This document shows, one piece after another, positions 1 through 10,244 of a stretch of DNA of 64,000 bases; position 1 is the stretch's first letter; each line of letters begins with the position of its first letter. Where the stretch lies: positions 337,589,001 to 337,653,000 of the forward strand of contig NC_092333.1 in assembly GCF_046630445.1 (NCBI RefSeq), in the 5' to 3' direction. The position numbers were made by a program, and so were the translations under genes. The notes beneath the pieces are model-generated. The model had not been told where the DNA came from. It searched no databases and saw only the letters and a list, made by a program, of their open reading frames with translations. The stretch comes from Rutidosis leptorrhynchoides. Taxonomy: Eukaryota; Streptophyta; Magnoliopsida; Asterales; Asteraceae.

Positions 1-73
<73 letters not shown>
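1..73. repeat. (AT)n microsatellite
   Basis: Uninterrupted AT dinucleotide run that begins at or before the left edge of the window. It abuts an LTR fragment. Confidence 0.97.
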
Positions 74-74
<1 letters not shown>

Positions 75-445
75 TAATAAGTTTGTAATAAACTTATTTA
101 ATGAAAATCAAAGTGACTAATGATTGTTACTATCATTTATATTTGAATAACAAGTTTAATAATATCGTAAGTTATTGTACATAGCAACTAAATTATTTAA
201 TATTTCAAAATATTTTTCAAATTATATTTCCAATTATTATTTATACATATATCGATATATTCACACATATCTATTTACAATTAAGTGTTCGTGAATCGTC
301 GAGAACAGTCGAAGGTCAATTAAATATATGAATCAGTTCAAAAAATTTGAGACTCAACCTAACAGACTTTTCTTATCGTGTCAGAACTATGATATCGTAT
401 CGTGAGTTTGGTTTAAAATTAGTCGAAATTTTCCGGGTCGTCACA
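74..445 (-). mobile_element. Terminal fragment of a minus-strand LTR
   Basis: The block from about 290 to 445 (a 'cgtgaatcg' motif, 'cttatcgtgtcagaa', then an end in CCGGGTCGTCACA) matches the terminal parts of the LTRs ending at 10229 and 16804. Read on the minus strand it is the LTR start, TGTGACGACCCGG. No TACCTACCCGTTAA tract follows it, so this is either the 5' LTR of a minus-strand element lying to the left or a solo LTR. The other end is outside the window. Confidence 0.8.
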
Positions 446-930
446 ACAACGCACTATCAGAAACCCGTATACGATGAACACGGAATGCAAGATCACAACT
501 GACCAACTAGTTACACCATTTGGAAGCCCAATTGGTGCAACTGGTTAGCCGTTTGGAATCTAGTTACTCAACTGGCGACTTGGTTACTGCAACTGGCGAC
601 CCTGGAGCTACAACTGGCGACCCAGACTTATAAACTGGCGACCCGGACTTTACAAATGGCGACTCGGTCTTTTCAACTGGAAATTCACTTTTCCTATATA
701 AAGAACTGATCGATTGATTGATTTGGTACATTCATACACTCACTCTCTCTCTCTTTCTTTCTCTCTCTCTCTCTCTCTCTCTCTAAAAACTCGCTCAAGA
801 ATAGTTTCTAGCTTGGTTCTATCTTTGTTAGTTAGTTTGTAAATAAATATAAGAGGTGCTGCGGGAAGGAAAGTCGAGAAGCTTATTGTAATCCAGATGC
901 CTTCTGAATTAATCTTTATTTATTTTCATG

Positions 931-932
<2 letters not shown>
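446..932. repeat. Gene-free stretch with degenerate CAACTGGCGACC tandem repeats
   Basis: Between about 530 and 690 a motif close to 'caactggcgacc' recurs six or more times at irregular spacing of roughly 20-30 bp (actggcgactt, actggcgaccc, aaatggcgactc). Further right is a (CT)n tract at about 740-784. No credible coding frame is present. The repeat is not found elsewhere in the window and I cannot assign it to a family. Confidence 0.6.
740..784. repeat. (CT)n microsatellite
   Basis: Run of CT/TC dinucleotides interrupted once by 'tttcttt'. Confidence 0.93.

Positions 933-1024
<92 letters not shown>
933..1024. repeat. (AT)n microsatellite
   Basis: About 45 AT units. The MULE-like element starting at 1029 appears to have inserted at its right edge, because a matching TATATATTAT lies on the element's far side. 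Confidence 0.96.
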
Positions 1025-1028
<4 letters not shown>

Positions 1029-1720
1029 GGGGGGAGATCAAGGGATAAGTGACTTTTTTGGGATAAGGGGATAAGTAAAATGATATTTTTATATCTTTTA
1101 CATTAGAGCTCCAATTAATAAATAAAAAAAATTCCGTGATCTACTGACATTGTGTAGATTCATAAATTTTTTTTTTTTTTTCAACAGAAGCTTAAAATGC
1201 ACCTGATGCATGTTAACGTTTTTTGAGGTTTTTTTGAGTTTTTTTTTTTTGGAATTTAGCCTGATTTAGAGTTTAAGGTTTAGGGCTTAGGGTTTAGGGT
1301 TTTTGGGTTTACTCCCTAAACCCTCAACCCTCAACCCTAAACCCTAACCCCTAAACCCTAAACTCTAAACCATTCATTTAAAAACTCGTTCTAAAACCCT
1401 AATTTCTAAACCCTAAACCCTAATTTCTAAACCCTAATTCCTAAACACTAAACACTGTTTTTTAATCAAAAGTCATTTTTTCTTTGTTTTTTGTTAAGAT
1501 GCATCTGCTGCATGAAAGGCAGTTAACATGCATCAAACAGCGGATAACATGCATCAGATGCATCTTAACGCTCCAGTTAAAAAAAAATCTGAATCTGCAC
1601 ACTGAAAATAGATACCAACATTTTTTTTTAAATCGGAGCTGGAGAAAAAAAGATATAAAAATCACAAAATCACTTATCCCCTTATCCCACTAACACCCAC
1701 TTAGCGCTTGATCTTCACCC
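1029..1720. mobile_element. Non-autonomous MULE-like element containing telomere-like repeats
   Basis: A 692-bp segment with imperfect terminal inverted repeats of about 70 bp. The left end reads GGGGGGAGATCAAGGG, then TGGGATAAGGGGATAAGT and TTTTTATATCTTTT. The right end read in reverse gives GGGTGAAGATCAAGCG and the same inner blocks. It is flanked by TATATATTAT on both sides (1019-1028 and 1721-1730), a 9-10 bp duplication typical of Mutator-like elements; it lies in AT-rich DNA, so the duplication alone is weak evidence. It has no transposase frame. The centre carries telomere-like repeats in both orientations and short ATGCATC-type inverted motifs. Confidence 0.75.
1262..1446. repeat. Interstitial telomere-like repeats in inverted orientation
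   Basis: The segment 'gggcttagggtttagggttt' switches to CCCTAAACCCTCAACCC and further degenerate CCCTAAA units. This is the plant telomere heptamer in both orientations around a short centre, inside the MULE-like element. It is not a chromosome end, since the units are few and degenerate and non-telomeric DNA continues on both sides. Confidence 0.88.
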
Positions 1721-1730
1721 TATATATTAT

Positions 1731-2467
1731 AATATTCATTGATTATAATATTATAAAAATGGATTAGAATAATTTCTTATGTTTATTGTATGTTAGTTTA
1801 GGATGGTTAATTTTGTTGCCGTTTAAATCGTTATAAGTGTTTGATTCAAAGCTTTAAAAACGGAGTGAGTTTATGTTAACTTATATAAAGTTTATCCAAC
1901 TCGTATCATGCTTAATTCTGCCCAAGTGTTTTAAGTATTCTAATTTTTAAAATCGTGATGGCCGGTGTCTCAGAAATTGAATGATTAGGTCTAGCCCAAG
2001 GTATAAGACTCGAGATAAATGTGTTTTCAAAAATTACAATAAATACCATGTTGGAGAGATCCGGGGTATTTATGATCTATGAAACTAAATAACCTAACAG
2101 CACTCTTCCAACAAATGGATTGATGCGCAACCAATGTCGTTTTCAGTCAATTGGTAAAGTTTATCATTACGGAGTTGTGATCTTTTATAACTGGCTGGAT
2201 ACGCAGCCGATATCATTTTCAGTCAACTTATAAAGTCCATCATGTTATATTTGGAGTCTAAGGTTTTTATAAAGCAATAGTCATTACCACATGTTCTATC
2301 ACTTTATTCATAGCTGACGATGATTTTCAACTATTAAATCAACCATTACCAACTTAATTCGGTAGGAATAATATTCCTATTTCTGATCGGTGTTTTCAAC
2401 AGGTCTAATTTTTCTAGTTACACCCTTGTGAGAATTTCCATAAGAGAATTAAGATTCGAGGGTGGTT
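1731..2467. other. Gene-free spacer with a ~70-bp direct duplication
   Basis: No convincing coding frame. Two diverged direct copies of a segment (about 2118-2172 and 2190-2245; both read 'gga..gatgcgcarccratrtc.ttttcagtcaa', then 'taaagt..atcat') show a small tandem duplication. The sequence is otherwise AT-rich and unassigned. Confidence 0.5.
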
Positions 2468-2475
2468 GTTGGGTT

Positions 2476-2963
2476 CAAGGTTGTAAAAGTCGTGAGTTGG
2501 GACACATCGGTCGATACCTAAAAAAGTTGCGTCGGCCGAGTCGGGTACGCGTCGGTGACGCATCGGTCGTTGACTTTATTAATAATTTCTTAAATTTATA
2601 TTTATATATGTATAAAATAGTTGATTTTGCACTATAAATTTCTTAAATAAGAACTTGAATTCAAATACAATCAAACTTCAAACTCAATTAATGTCACCAA
2701 GTACATAATCAGTAAGGACACGGAGAAAAGAGCGGCTCAAAAAATGAAAAACAAACCCTAATTTTAAAACATATCACATCTTGATGAAAATTTGACTGAT
2801 TTTGACCGTTTTTGATCAACTTTGACCATCTTTGACAGATTTTGACCGAACTTTTAGCTTTAACCGTCTTTTGAGTCGTTTTCAGAAAAAACGGGACGGA
2901 GAACCCAAAAAAACGATGCATCAGCCGACGCGTCGGCCAAGTCGGCCGACTTTTACAACATTG
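2476..2963. mobile_element. Non-autonomous hAT transposon (Tag1-like ends)
   Basis: A 488-bp element with terminal inverted repeats, CAAGGTTGTAAAAGTCG on the left and CAATGTTGTAAAAGTCG read inward from the right. It is flanked by perfect 8-bp direct duplications GTTGGGTT (2468-2475 and 2964-2971). CAATGTT-type ends and an 8-bp duplication are characteristic of hAT elements, and the end resembles plant Tag1. Just inside both ends are CGTCGGCC-type GC-rich motifs. The middle contains a run of 'tttgacc' units (2795-2860). No transposase is encoded; the short frames across it are incidental. Confidence 0.88.
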
Positions 2964-2971
2964 GTTGGGTT

Positions 2972-3273
2972 GGTCTATTTTATTATAATGAAAACTCTCT
3001 TTTATAATAAACCCTATAGCTTTATCACATGACGCATTAATTATATATGCTTGAATTAGGTTTCATGGAAATAAACTAATGGGTAAAATTTTATTAGATA
3101 GAAAAAGGTGATAGTATATTCCTCTACACAAATTTATACAATCCGGATGCAACTTATATTCATAATAAACACTGTTTAAACTTTCAGTACCGTAGTCACC
3201 TCCAACCTTTACTTTCCTGCATTTTATATTTAATTTAGTTTAAAATAATAAATACCTACCAAACCATCATTAA
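2972..3273. other. Gene-free spacer
   Basis: AT-rich DNA between the hAT element and the LTR fragment starting at 3274. I see no coding frame, repeat array or element boundary within it. Confidence 0.6.
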
Positions 3274-4479
3274 TGTAGTGACCCGTCCTAATCCACCTGG
3301 ATGAAGTATTCAACAGCTGGTCCCATTGCGAGGTACTGAACTCTATATGCCATGAACGACTCCATGTAATATCTCTAAATGAGCAAATGCACAGCGGAAG
3401 ATTTCTTTCATACCTGAGAATAAACATGCTTTCAAGTGTCAACCAAAAGGTTGGTGAGTTCATAGGTTTATCATAAGCAATAAAATTCATCATTTTGATA
3501 GACCACAAGATTTAAATACAGTACACCTATCTCGTGTACAAAACCATTTTTCATAATGCTTAGCAGAGTAGGTTCGTATCATTTTCTCCCCCGTAGGTTG
3601 CCTCGCGATTTTTAAATAACCGTACACATATCTCGTGCACAAAATATAATACACATAACCTGTGTATAAAAATCATTCTCTCGATACATAACATTCAATT
3701 TGATTTCATTGCTCAACATGGTAACCGACCTTAACATATAATGCGCATCTATAATATCCCCAAAACAGAACATCTCATCTGTATAATATATAAACTTCGA
3801 AGTACTAAACACCACACCCACTAGCTCTTTCGTCTAGTGAACATTCTGGGTGAGGGTGTTAAACACGGTAGCTACCTTTAGGATTCGCGTGAATTAGGGC
3901 CATACCCGTTTCTAATTTTTAGGTTACCAAGCAATAATAATCAGGGGAAATATTCACAACAATTAGTGGCAATTATAACGTCTAACTAATTCAATAATAA
4001 TCCACAGAACTTCTGTCTGCATAATAATTCATTCGAGGAATGTTTTGTTTGTGTCTATCTCGTCAAACATTTATAAAAGTATCTCAGTCCAAAAATATAG
4101 ATTTCAAAAGCATTTAATAAAAACAATTATAAAAATAGCGCATGTATTCTCAGTCCCAAAAATGTAAAGAGTAAAAGGGAATCAAATGAACTCACTATAC
4201 GATATTTTGTAGTAAAAATATGCATATGACGATACAGAACAATGCAGGGTTAGCTTCAGATTCACAAACCTATATCATTTATATATATATTAACACATAA
4301 AATGGTAGTCGAACAAATTTATATATTATTAGAGATTTAATTGTTATTTTAATTAGGTTATTCATTAATAACCTTATTAATTATATTTATTAATATTTAT
4401 TATAAAAGTATTAATATAGTTATGTTATGTGTAGTAAATATAGTTTTATATAACTAATAGTTATTTGATAAAATAATAT

Positions 4480-4775
4480 TGATAATAATAATAATAAATA
4501 AAAGTTTTTTTATTTTACAATAATAATAATAATAGTTATTATGATAATAATATTGATAATATAAAAATAATAATATTAATGTCAAAATAATAATAATGAT
4601 AGTAATAATAATAATAATTTTGATAAAAATGATAATTTCTCTAATAATGATAATAATAATAATAGTAAAAATGATACTTTTAATATAAATGATAGTTTTT
4701 GATAAAAATGATACTAATAATAATATTAATGATATTATTAATAATAATTTTAATAATACTAATAATAATAATAAC

Positions 4776-4812
<37 letters not shown>
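4480..4812. repeat. (AAT)n-rich low-complexity tract
   Basis: Long imperfect AAT/ATG trinucleotide repeat, densest at 4745-4812. The same kind of tract occupies the matching position in the LTRs of A, B and C. Read on the minus strand it gives an apparent 107-codon frame of Ile/Leu/Tyr, which is an artefact of the repeat. Confidence 0.9.
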
Positions 4813-4813
<1 letters not shown>

Positions 4814-4844
4814 GATAAATAACTACCTCAAGGAAGTAGCCCTA

Positions 4845-5070
4845 AAAATAATGCCCAATTCTGGATTTGAACCCGCGACGTCCCGTTAACCCGATAATAT
4901 CCTTAACCATTGAGCTACTAGCTCGATCTTGGTTTAAACCCCCCATATTTATTTTATTTAACCCATCTTTCCAACCTTAACTATATCTCTAAAAAAAAAA
5001 TGTCGCCCCAAGTCTCAAAACCTTGACCTCTGGTTCTAATATCACACGCCTAACCCATTGAGCTGTTACA
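4845..5070 (-). repeat. tRNA-like (SINE-head-like) segment in the LTR, two degenerate units
   Basis: On the minus strand, 4925-4862 reads TAGCTCAATGGTTAAGG, then CGCGGGTTCAAATCCAG, which resembles the A box and B box of a tRNA promoter at about the usual distance. Just upstream on that strand (5070-5010) is a second, weaker unit, 'acagctcaatgggttaggcg', with a poor B-box region. A paralogue lies at 18745-18815 on the plus strand. No acceptor-stem pairing suggests a working tRNA. A tRNA-derived SINE captured in an ancestral LTR, with a TTA-rich tail, is the likeliest origin. Confidence 0.55.
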
Positions 5071-5100
5071 TGATTTTTTGAAATAATTCGTATCTTAAAT

Positions 5101-7019
5101 CTATTAATCCTTTAACTGTTTTCATCCATATATTCTTAATTTCATCATCATCATTAAACCTCTTCATCTATCATCACAAGTTTTATCATCATCTTCATTC
5201 ATCATCACCAATATTACCACTGTAATATGAAAGTATAGCTGCAACAGGAATGGGTCGACAGCAACAATAATTTGTCCAAGTAACTTTTGGGCCGACTTCT
5301 AATTAATTTAGATTAAGTGGACTTATTTAATTCACTAGCCCAAGTATCCATCAGCCCAACACTAAAACAAACACAGCATATCAATTATAATTATCCAGCT
5401 AGAGTGTTCAAGTGGTCGACAGGAAGTTGAGTGGGGTTTGTTCGATTAGGATCCCACCAGCAGTCTCTATTCTTTCTTTATTAAACATCATTCGTTGTAT
5501 CATCCAAAGCCATGTTTCTTCCTTTACAGCTCATATTTCCATTTATTATTTCAAGTGGGTTATGTACTTGGGAGTTGTCGGTAAAAAAAAATATAAAGGC
5601 AGCTGGTTTGCAAGGTGATTTGTTAGTGATATTTGGTTTGGCTTACGATTAATCATCAATAAATAATAGATTAATGAAGGTGTTGAGTCTTCGAATGGCA
5701 CAAAAGCAAGAACAATTAGGCAGAAAATAGCTGTAGCATACCATTGAATTGAGTTGGCTATATTGGCGGTTTCATTCGAACAAGAAGAAGAGAAAGAATA
5801 GTGGTAGTAGACTAATCGGTATAGTAGCTACAGGTAACGATGTAGATAGCTGTTTTGTCGACTGAAAAATAGATTACATGAAGCGAGTATAATGAGTAGC
5901 AGTATTGATGAGGGTGTGGAAGCCGATTACAGAAGTAACAGGAGGTAAAGTCACAAGTTACAGGTTCGTGTTTATGTTGTTGTGTTGTTTTTCGAATATA
6001 AATTAGTCTCATTTATTGATGAGGGTTCAATGATGGTGTTGGTGAATGGTTCTCAGACAACAAGAAAGTACTGGAAAAAAATAGGAAGGCAAAATACCTG
6101 GTTTTGGGTAATGGTTCCTTGATCGAATGGATTACAGAAACAAGATATGAAACCCAGAGTTTACTAGATTTAATAAATGATGGTGTTTTTATTTTCTATT
6201 TTCTTTTCTTGAATTGCATCATAGTTTATATATACTGTAAGTAAAGGAATTGGTTCTGTATCAAGATTCGATTAATGGTTGTATTCTAGTGTGATTGTGG
6301 TCGAAAGAATTTTCTTCAGTCTGACAGGATCAATTAGGAAGACAAAATACATAATTCAATCAGATAATGATGCGTAATAGATTTTTGTTAGTTTGTGTGA
6401 ATCTGATTTCAACATTTAATAAGATCAAAGACAAGGAGAATCAAATCAGGGAAGAAAGAACAAAAAGAAAAAAAATAATCAAAAGTAGAAAATGACTTCA
6501 AACGGAATTTGTTATCTGTCTATTGGATTTTTCCCAATCGAATTGTACCAGAGATTGAAGGAATCAAAGTTGACAATGATATGTAACAACCTAATCGCGT
6601 AATGTATCTGCTTTTGTAATTTATATTTTCTATTTATAATTAATAAATAATAACATATTAATATAATTTTATATAATAATAACTAATAATAATAATAGCA
6701 TTAATAACAATGATAATAGAAATAATAATAATATTAATCAAAATAATACTAATAATAATATGAATAATGATAAAAGTAACAAAAGTAGTGATAATAATAA
6801 TTTTAACTAAAAATGGTAACTTTTAGTAATAATAATAATATTAAACATAATAATAACTAATATCATAATTTTACTATTAAAATAATAATGATATTAATAA
6901 CAATAAGATTAGTAATAATAATACTATAATAAATTACATTGTTAAATTTCATATATCATATACTGAAATTAAAAAAATAACTAATATTGATCTTAATTCT
7001 TAATATTAATATTAATATT
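5101..7019. other. Unassigned AT-rich stretch, no gene supported
   Basis: No frame here carries recognisable domains. 'gatatgtaacaacctaatcgcg' at about 6578 resembles an LTR start of the local TGTRACRACC type, and 6600-7019 is another AAT-rich tract, so this may be the remains of further LTR sequence. I could not define its ends. Confidence 0.4.
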
Positions 7020-7144
7020 TGTGACGACCCAGAAAATTTCGACCAAATTTAAACTTAATCTTTATATGGTTTCGACATGATAAGCAAAGTCTATTAAATT
7101 GAATTTCAAAATTTTTGAACTAGTTTATGAAATCATTTGACCTT
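7020..7144 (+). repeat. Element C 5' LTR, first part
   Basis: Starts TGTGACGACCCAG and is nearly identical to 47156-47280. It ends at the ACCTT target duplicated by element A and resumes at 16805. Confidence 0.88.
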
Positions 7145-9077
7145 TGAAAGGACCCGTTCATATACATTATAAACGATTCACAATAGTTGATTACATCGCG
7201 AGGTATTTGACCTCTATATGATACATTTTACAAACATTGCATTCGTTTTTAAAAGACAAACTTTCTTTACAATGAAAGCTGACAACATGCACACCATTTC
7301 ATAATACATCCAACTATAATTGACATAATAATAATCTTGATGAACTCAATGACTCGAATGCAACGTCTTTCAAAATATGCCATGAATGACTCCAAGTAAT
7401 ATCCTTAAAATGAGCTAATGCACAGCGGAAGATTTCTTTAATACCTGAGAATAAACATGCTTTAAAGTGTCAACCAAAAGGTTGGTGAGTTCATAGGTTT
7501 ATCATAACAATCATTTCAATATATTAATAGACCACAAGATTTCCGTTTATAAATATATGTACACTCGCAAGTGTATAAAAGTATTCTATAAGTTATAGGC
7601 ACCCGGTAACAAGCCTTAACGTTCATGTTTTACCCTCTGAAGTACACCAGATCAGGTGTGTTTAAAATAACCTCGAAGTACTAAAGCATCCCATAGTCAA
7701 GATGGGGTTTGTCAGGCCCAATAGATCTATCTTTAGGATTCGCGCCTACCGTACATAGACAAGTAGTTTAATGTTACCAAGCTAAGGGTATATTTCTGGT
7801 TTAAACCCACGTAGAATTAGTTTTAGCACTTGTGCCTATTTCGTAAAACATTTATAAAAACAGCGCATGTATTCTCAGTCCCAAAAATATATATAAAAGG
7901 GAGCAAATGAAACTCACCATACTGTATTTCGTAGTAAAAATACATATAACGTCATTTAACAAGTGCAAGATTGGCCTCGGATTCACGAACCTATATTAAT
8001 TATATAAATTTATATGTTGGTCAATATTTGTCTAACAATTTTTGGTCAAGTCATAGTGTACCACAATCCTAATGCTCGAGACTAATATGCAAAAGTCAAC
8101 TTGACCCAAAATGACTTCTAAAATTTATACGTGTTTATTATATAACTTAACTATAGTCGTTTTATATATTTAAATATATTTATTAGATTTTATAATAATA
8201 AAAGTCATTTATTAATAAAAATTTATATTAATGTTTATATATGATAAAATATACTTTTATATATCTTAAGTAGTAAAATTTATAAAGTTTACTTAATATC
8301 GTAAAACTATAGTGGTAAGTATTATTAATGTAATTATATTACGCGTAGTGAAAAATATCTTTGTATCCCCTATTTATTTGATAAAATAATATTGATCATA
8401 ATAATAATAAGTAAAAGTTGTATTATTTTGTAATAATAATTATTATTCTATAAAAAAATAACAATATTTATATTTACTAAAAATGATATTATGATAAAAT
8501 GATAATACTAACATAATAGTAATAATGATATTTTATAATAACAATGATATTTCTATTAAAATAATAACGACGATAGTAATAATAATCATTTTAACAATAA
8601 TACTAAAATTCAGTTGACTATAACTTCTAATCCGTTCATCGAAACCATTCGATATCTAAATGAAAAGTTCGTAATTTTTCGCTAGCTTTCCAATGACATG
8701 CATATCATATACCCTATCTCAGTAGCATATGTATCTAATTCAGGATTCAACAAACATATCTAAGGACAATATCGAATGTACAAGCATGCGTAATCCTATA
8801 TACTCGAGCACTAGTCAGGGATACACTATTGATATATAAAAGTTAAGTTATGAGTGCTCACGTATCAATATTGAGATTCAATATTGCAGGAAAGTACGTA
8901 GACGCAACGGAGATGATAAACACTAGATTGACCTCACGAGCATACCCATCACCTCCATAGCTATAACCCATAATTTCCTTAGCTTCGACTCATTCAAAAA
9001 CCTATTTTGAAATCACTCGGACATCACTCCGTCGTAATATTTTATGTATACTAATAATATCTTGAAATAATACAGAG

Positions 9078-9194
<117 letters not shown>

Positions 9195-9264
9195 GTAAAT
9201 CGATTGAGAGAGTTTAGAGAAATATATTTTCAAGTTTCTATGAAATAATGAAACCTATTGAATT

Positions 9265-9273
9265 CTATTTATA
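9265..9273 (-). promoter_or_regulatory. Probable LTR TATA box (element A, left copy)
   Basis: Minus-strand TATAAATAG, 5-10 bp downstream (in transcript sense) of the minisatellite. The same box is at 15856-15864 in the right LTR and at 35127 and 43916 in element B. Confidence 0.6.
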
Positions 9274-9274
9274 A

Positions 9275-9464
9275 TAGATTTTTGAATTATTAAAGTGAAT
9301 TATTAAAGTGAATTATTAAAGTATGAATTATTAAAGTGAATTATTAAAGTATGAATTATTAAAGTGAATTATTAAAGTATGAATTATTAAAGTGAATTAT
9401 TAAAGTATGAATTATTAAAGTATGAATTATTAAAGTATGAATTATTAAAGTGAATTATTAAAGT
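9275..9464. repeat. GAATTATTAAAGT(AT) minisatellite, about 13 copies
   Basis: Alternating 13-bp and 15-bp versions of one unit, immediately upstream of the TATA box in transcript sense. The matching array in the right LTR (15878-16055) also has about 13 units, but in a different order of variants and with one AAAG-to-AACG change. Confidence 0.93.
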
Positions 9465-10229
9465 TAAAGTAAAGTAAAAGTAAAGTAAAGGTAGAGTTAA
9501 AGTATAGTAAAAGTATAAAAACTATGTATGTATAATACGCGTATAAATATATATATAATATTAATTTACATCGTTATATATATTTAATGAAATAAAATAT
9601 AAATATCGTTATATTTATTATACTGGTTAAGTAATGAGTTGTCAAAAGTGATTCTAGATATTTATAAAAGTTATATACGTTTTAATAATAAAGTTCTTTT
9701 TAAACTGAAAACGTTTTTGTACGTTTGAAAATAGATTAATAGAATATTATGGAAACCAATTCTCCACTAGCTTTTGTCTAACTTTCGTAAATGACACTTT
9801 TTATTTTTATTTATAAATAGCTTTACAAATTATTCCAAATATCGTTAAGAGGAATAGATTTTCTCAAATCATAGTGGACCTCTCAACAGAGACTTGTAAT
9901 CATAATTCAATGTTTCTGATAATTCAATCATTTAATATATATTTTTTTAATTTCATCGATAATCATATTGAAACAAATACGTTCATATAAAGTATTATAC
10001 GTTTAAATACTTTGTTGACATTTTCAATTTATAACATATACACATATACATACATATTCATATATGTTCATTTAATGGTTCGTGAATCATTGGAATTTGG
10101 TCGAGGTTTAAATGAATGTATAAACATAGTTTAAAATTCTTGAGATTTAACTTAACAAACATTTCTTATCGTGTCAGAATAATATAAAGATAAAGTTTAA
10201 ATTTAGTCGGAAATTTCCGGGTCGTCACA

Positions 10230-10244
10230 GTACCTACCCGTTAA
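10230..10244 (-). promoter_or_regulatory. Polypurine-like tract of element A
   Basis: Minus-strand TTAACGGGTAGGTAC directly abuts the 3' LTR. The same tract abuts the 3' LTRs of Tekay, B and C, so this is the likely plus-strand primer despite being only partly purine. Confidence 0.75.

Larger units (their letters stand above)
3274..5100 (-). mobile_element. Decayed minus-strand LTR (element E), related to element C
   Basis: It begins TGTAGTGACCCGTCC, an end shared in pattern with the other LTRs here. It continues through blocks that align in order with the reverse complement of the C LTR: 'ccatgaacgactcc', 'cacagcggaagatttcttt', 'cctgagaataaacatgc', 'gtcaaccaaaaggttggtg', 'agaccacaagattt', 'ggattcrc', 'gcgcatgtattctcagtcc' and the (AAT)-rich tract, then a tRNA-like segment. 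No PBS lies left of 3274, and the right-hand end is not clear; similarity to C becomes weak after about 5100, although 'gggcc/ggcc'-type motifs continue. Confidence 0.7.

Noticed and set aside
1262..1446. Chromosome end
   Set aside because: Short, degenerate, inverted telomere units with transposon DNA on both sides.
3230..3508. Minus-strand frame of 92 codons as a gene
   Set aside because: Lies across the start of the decayed LTR E; no domain.
4454..4777. 107-codon hydrophobic frame that might pass for a membrane protein (similar frames at 36233-36472 and 45037-45276)
   Set aside because: Made of AAT/TTA repeats, Ile/Leu/Tyr only, located in LTRs.
4862..4925. Functional tRNA gene
   Set aside because: Has A- and B-box-like motifs but I find no acceptor stem or convincing anticodon arm, and it lies in a degenerate LTR.
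9275..9464. CRISPR-like array
   Set aside because: Units are contiguous 13/15-bp repeats with no unique spacers in a plant LTR: a minisatellite.
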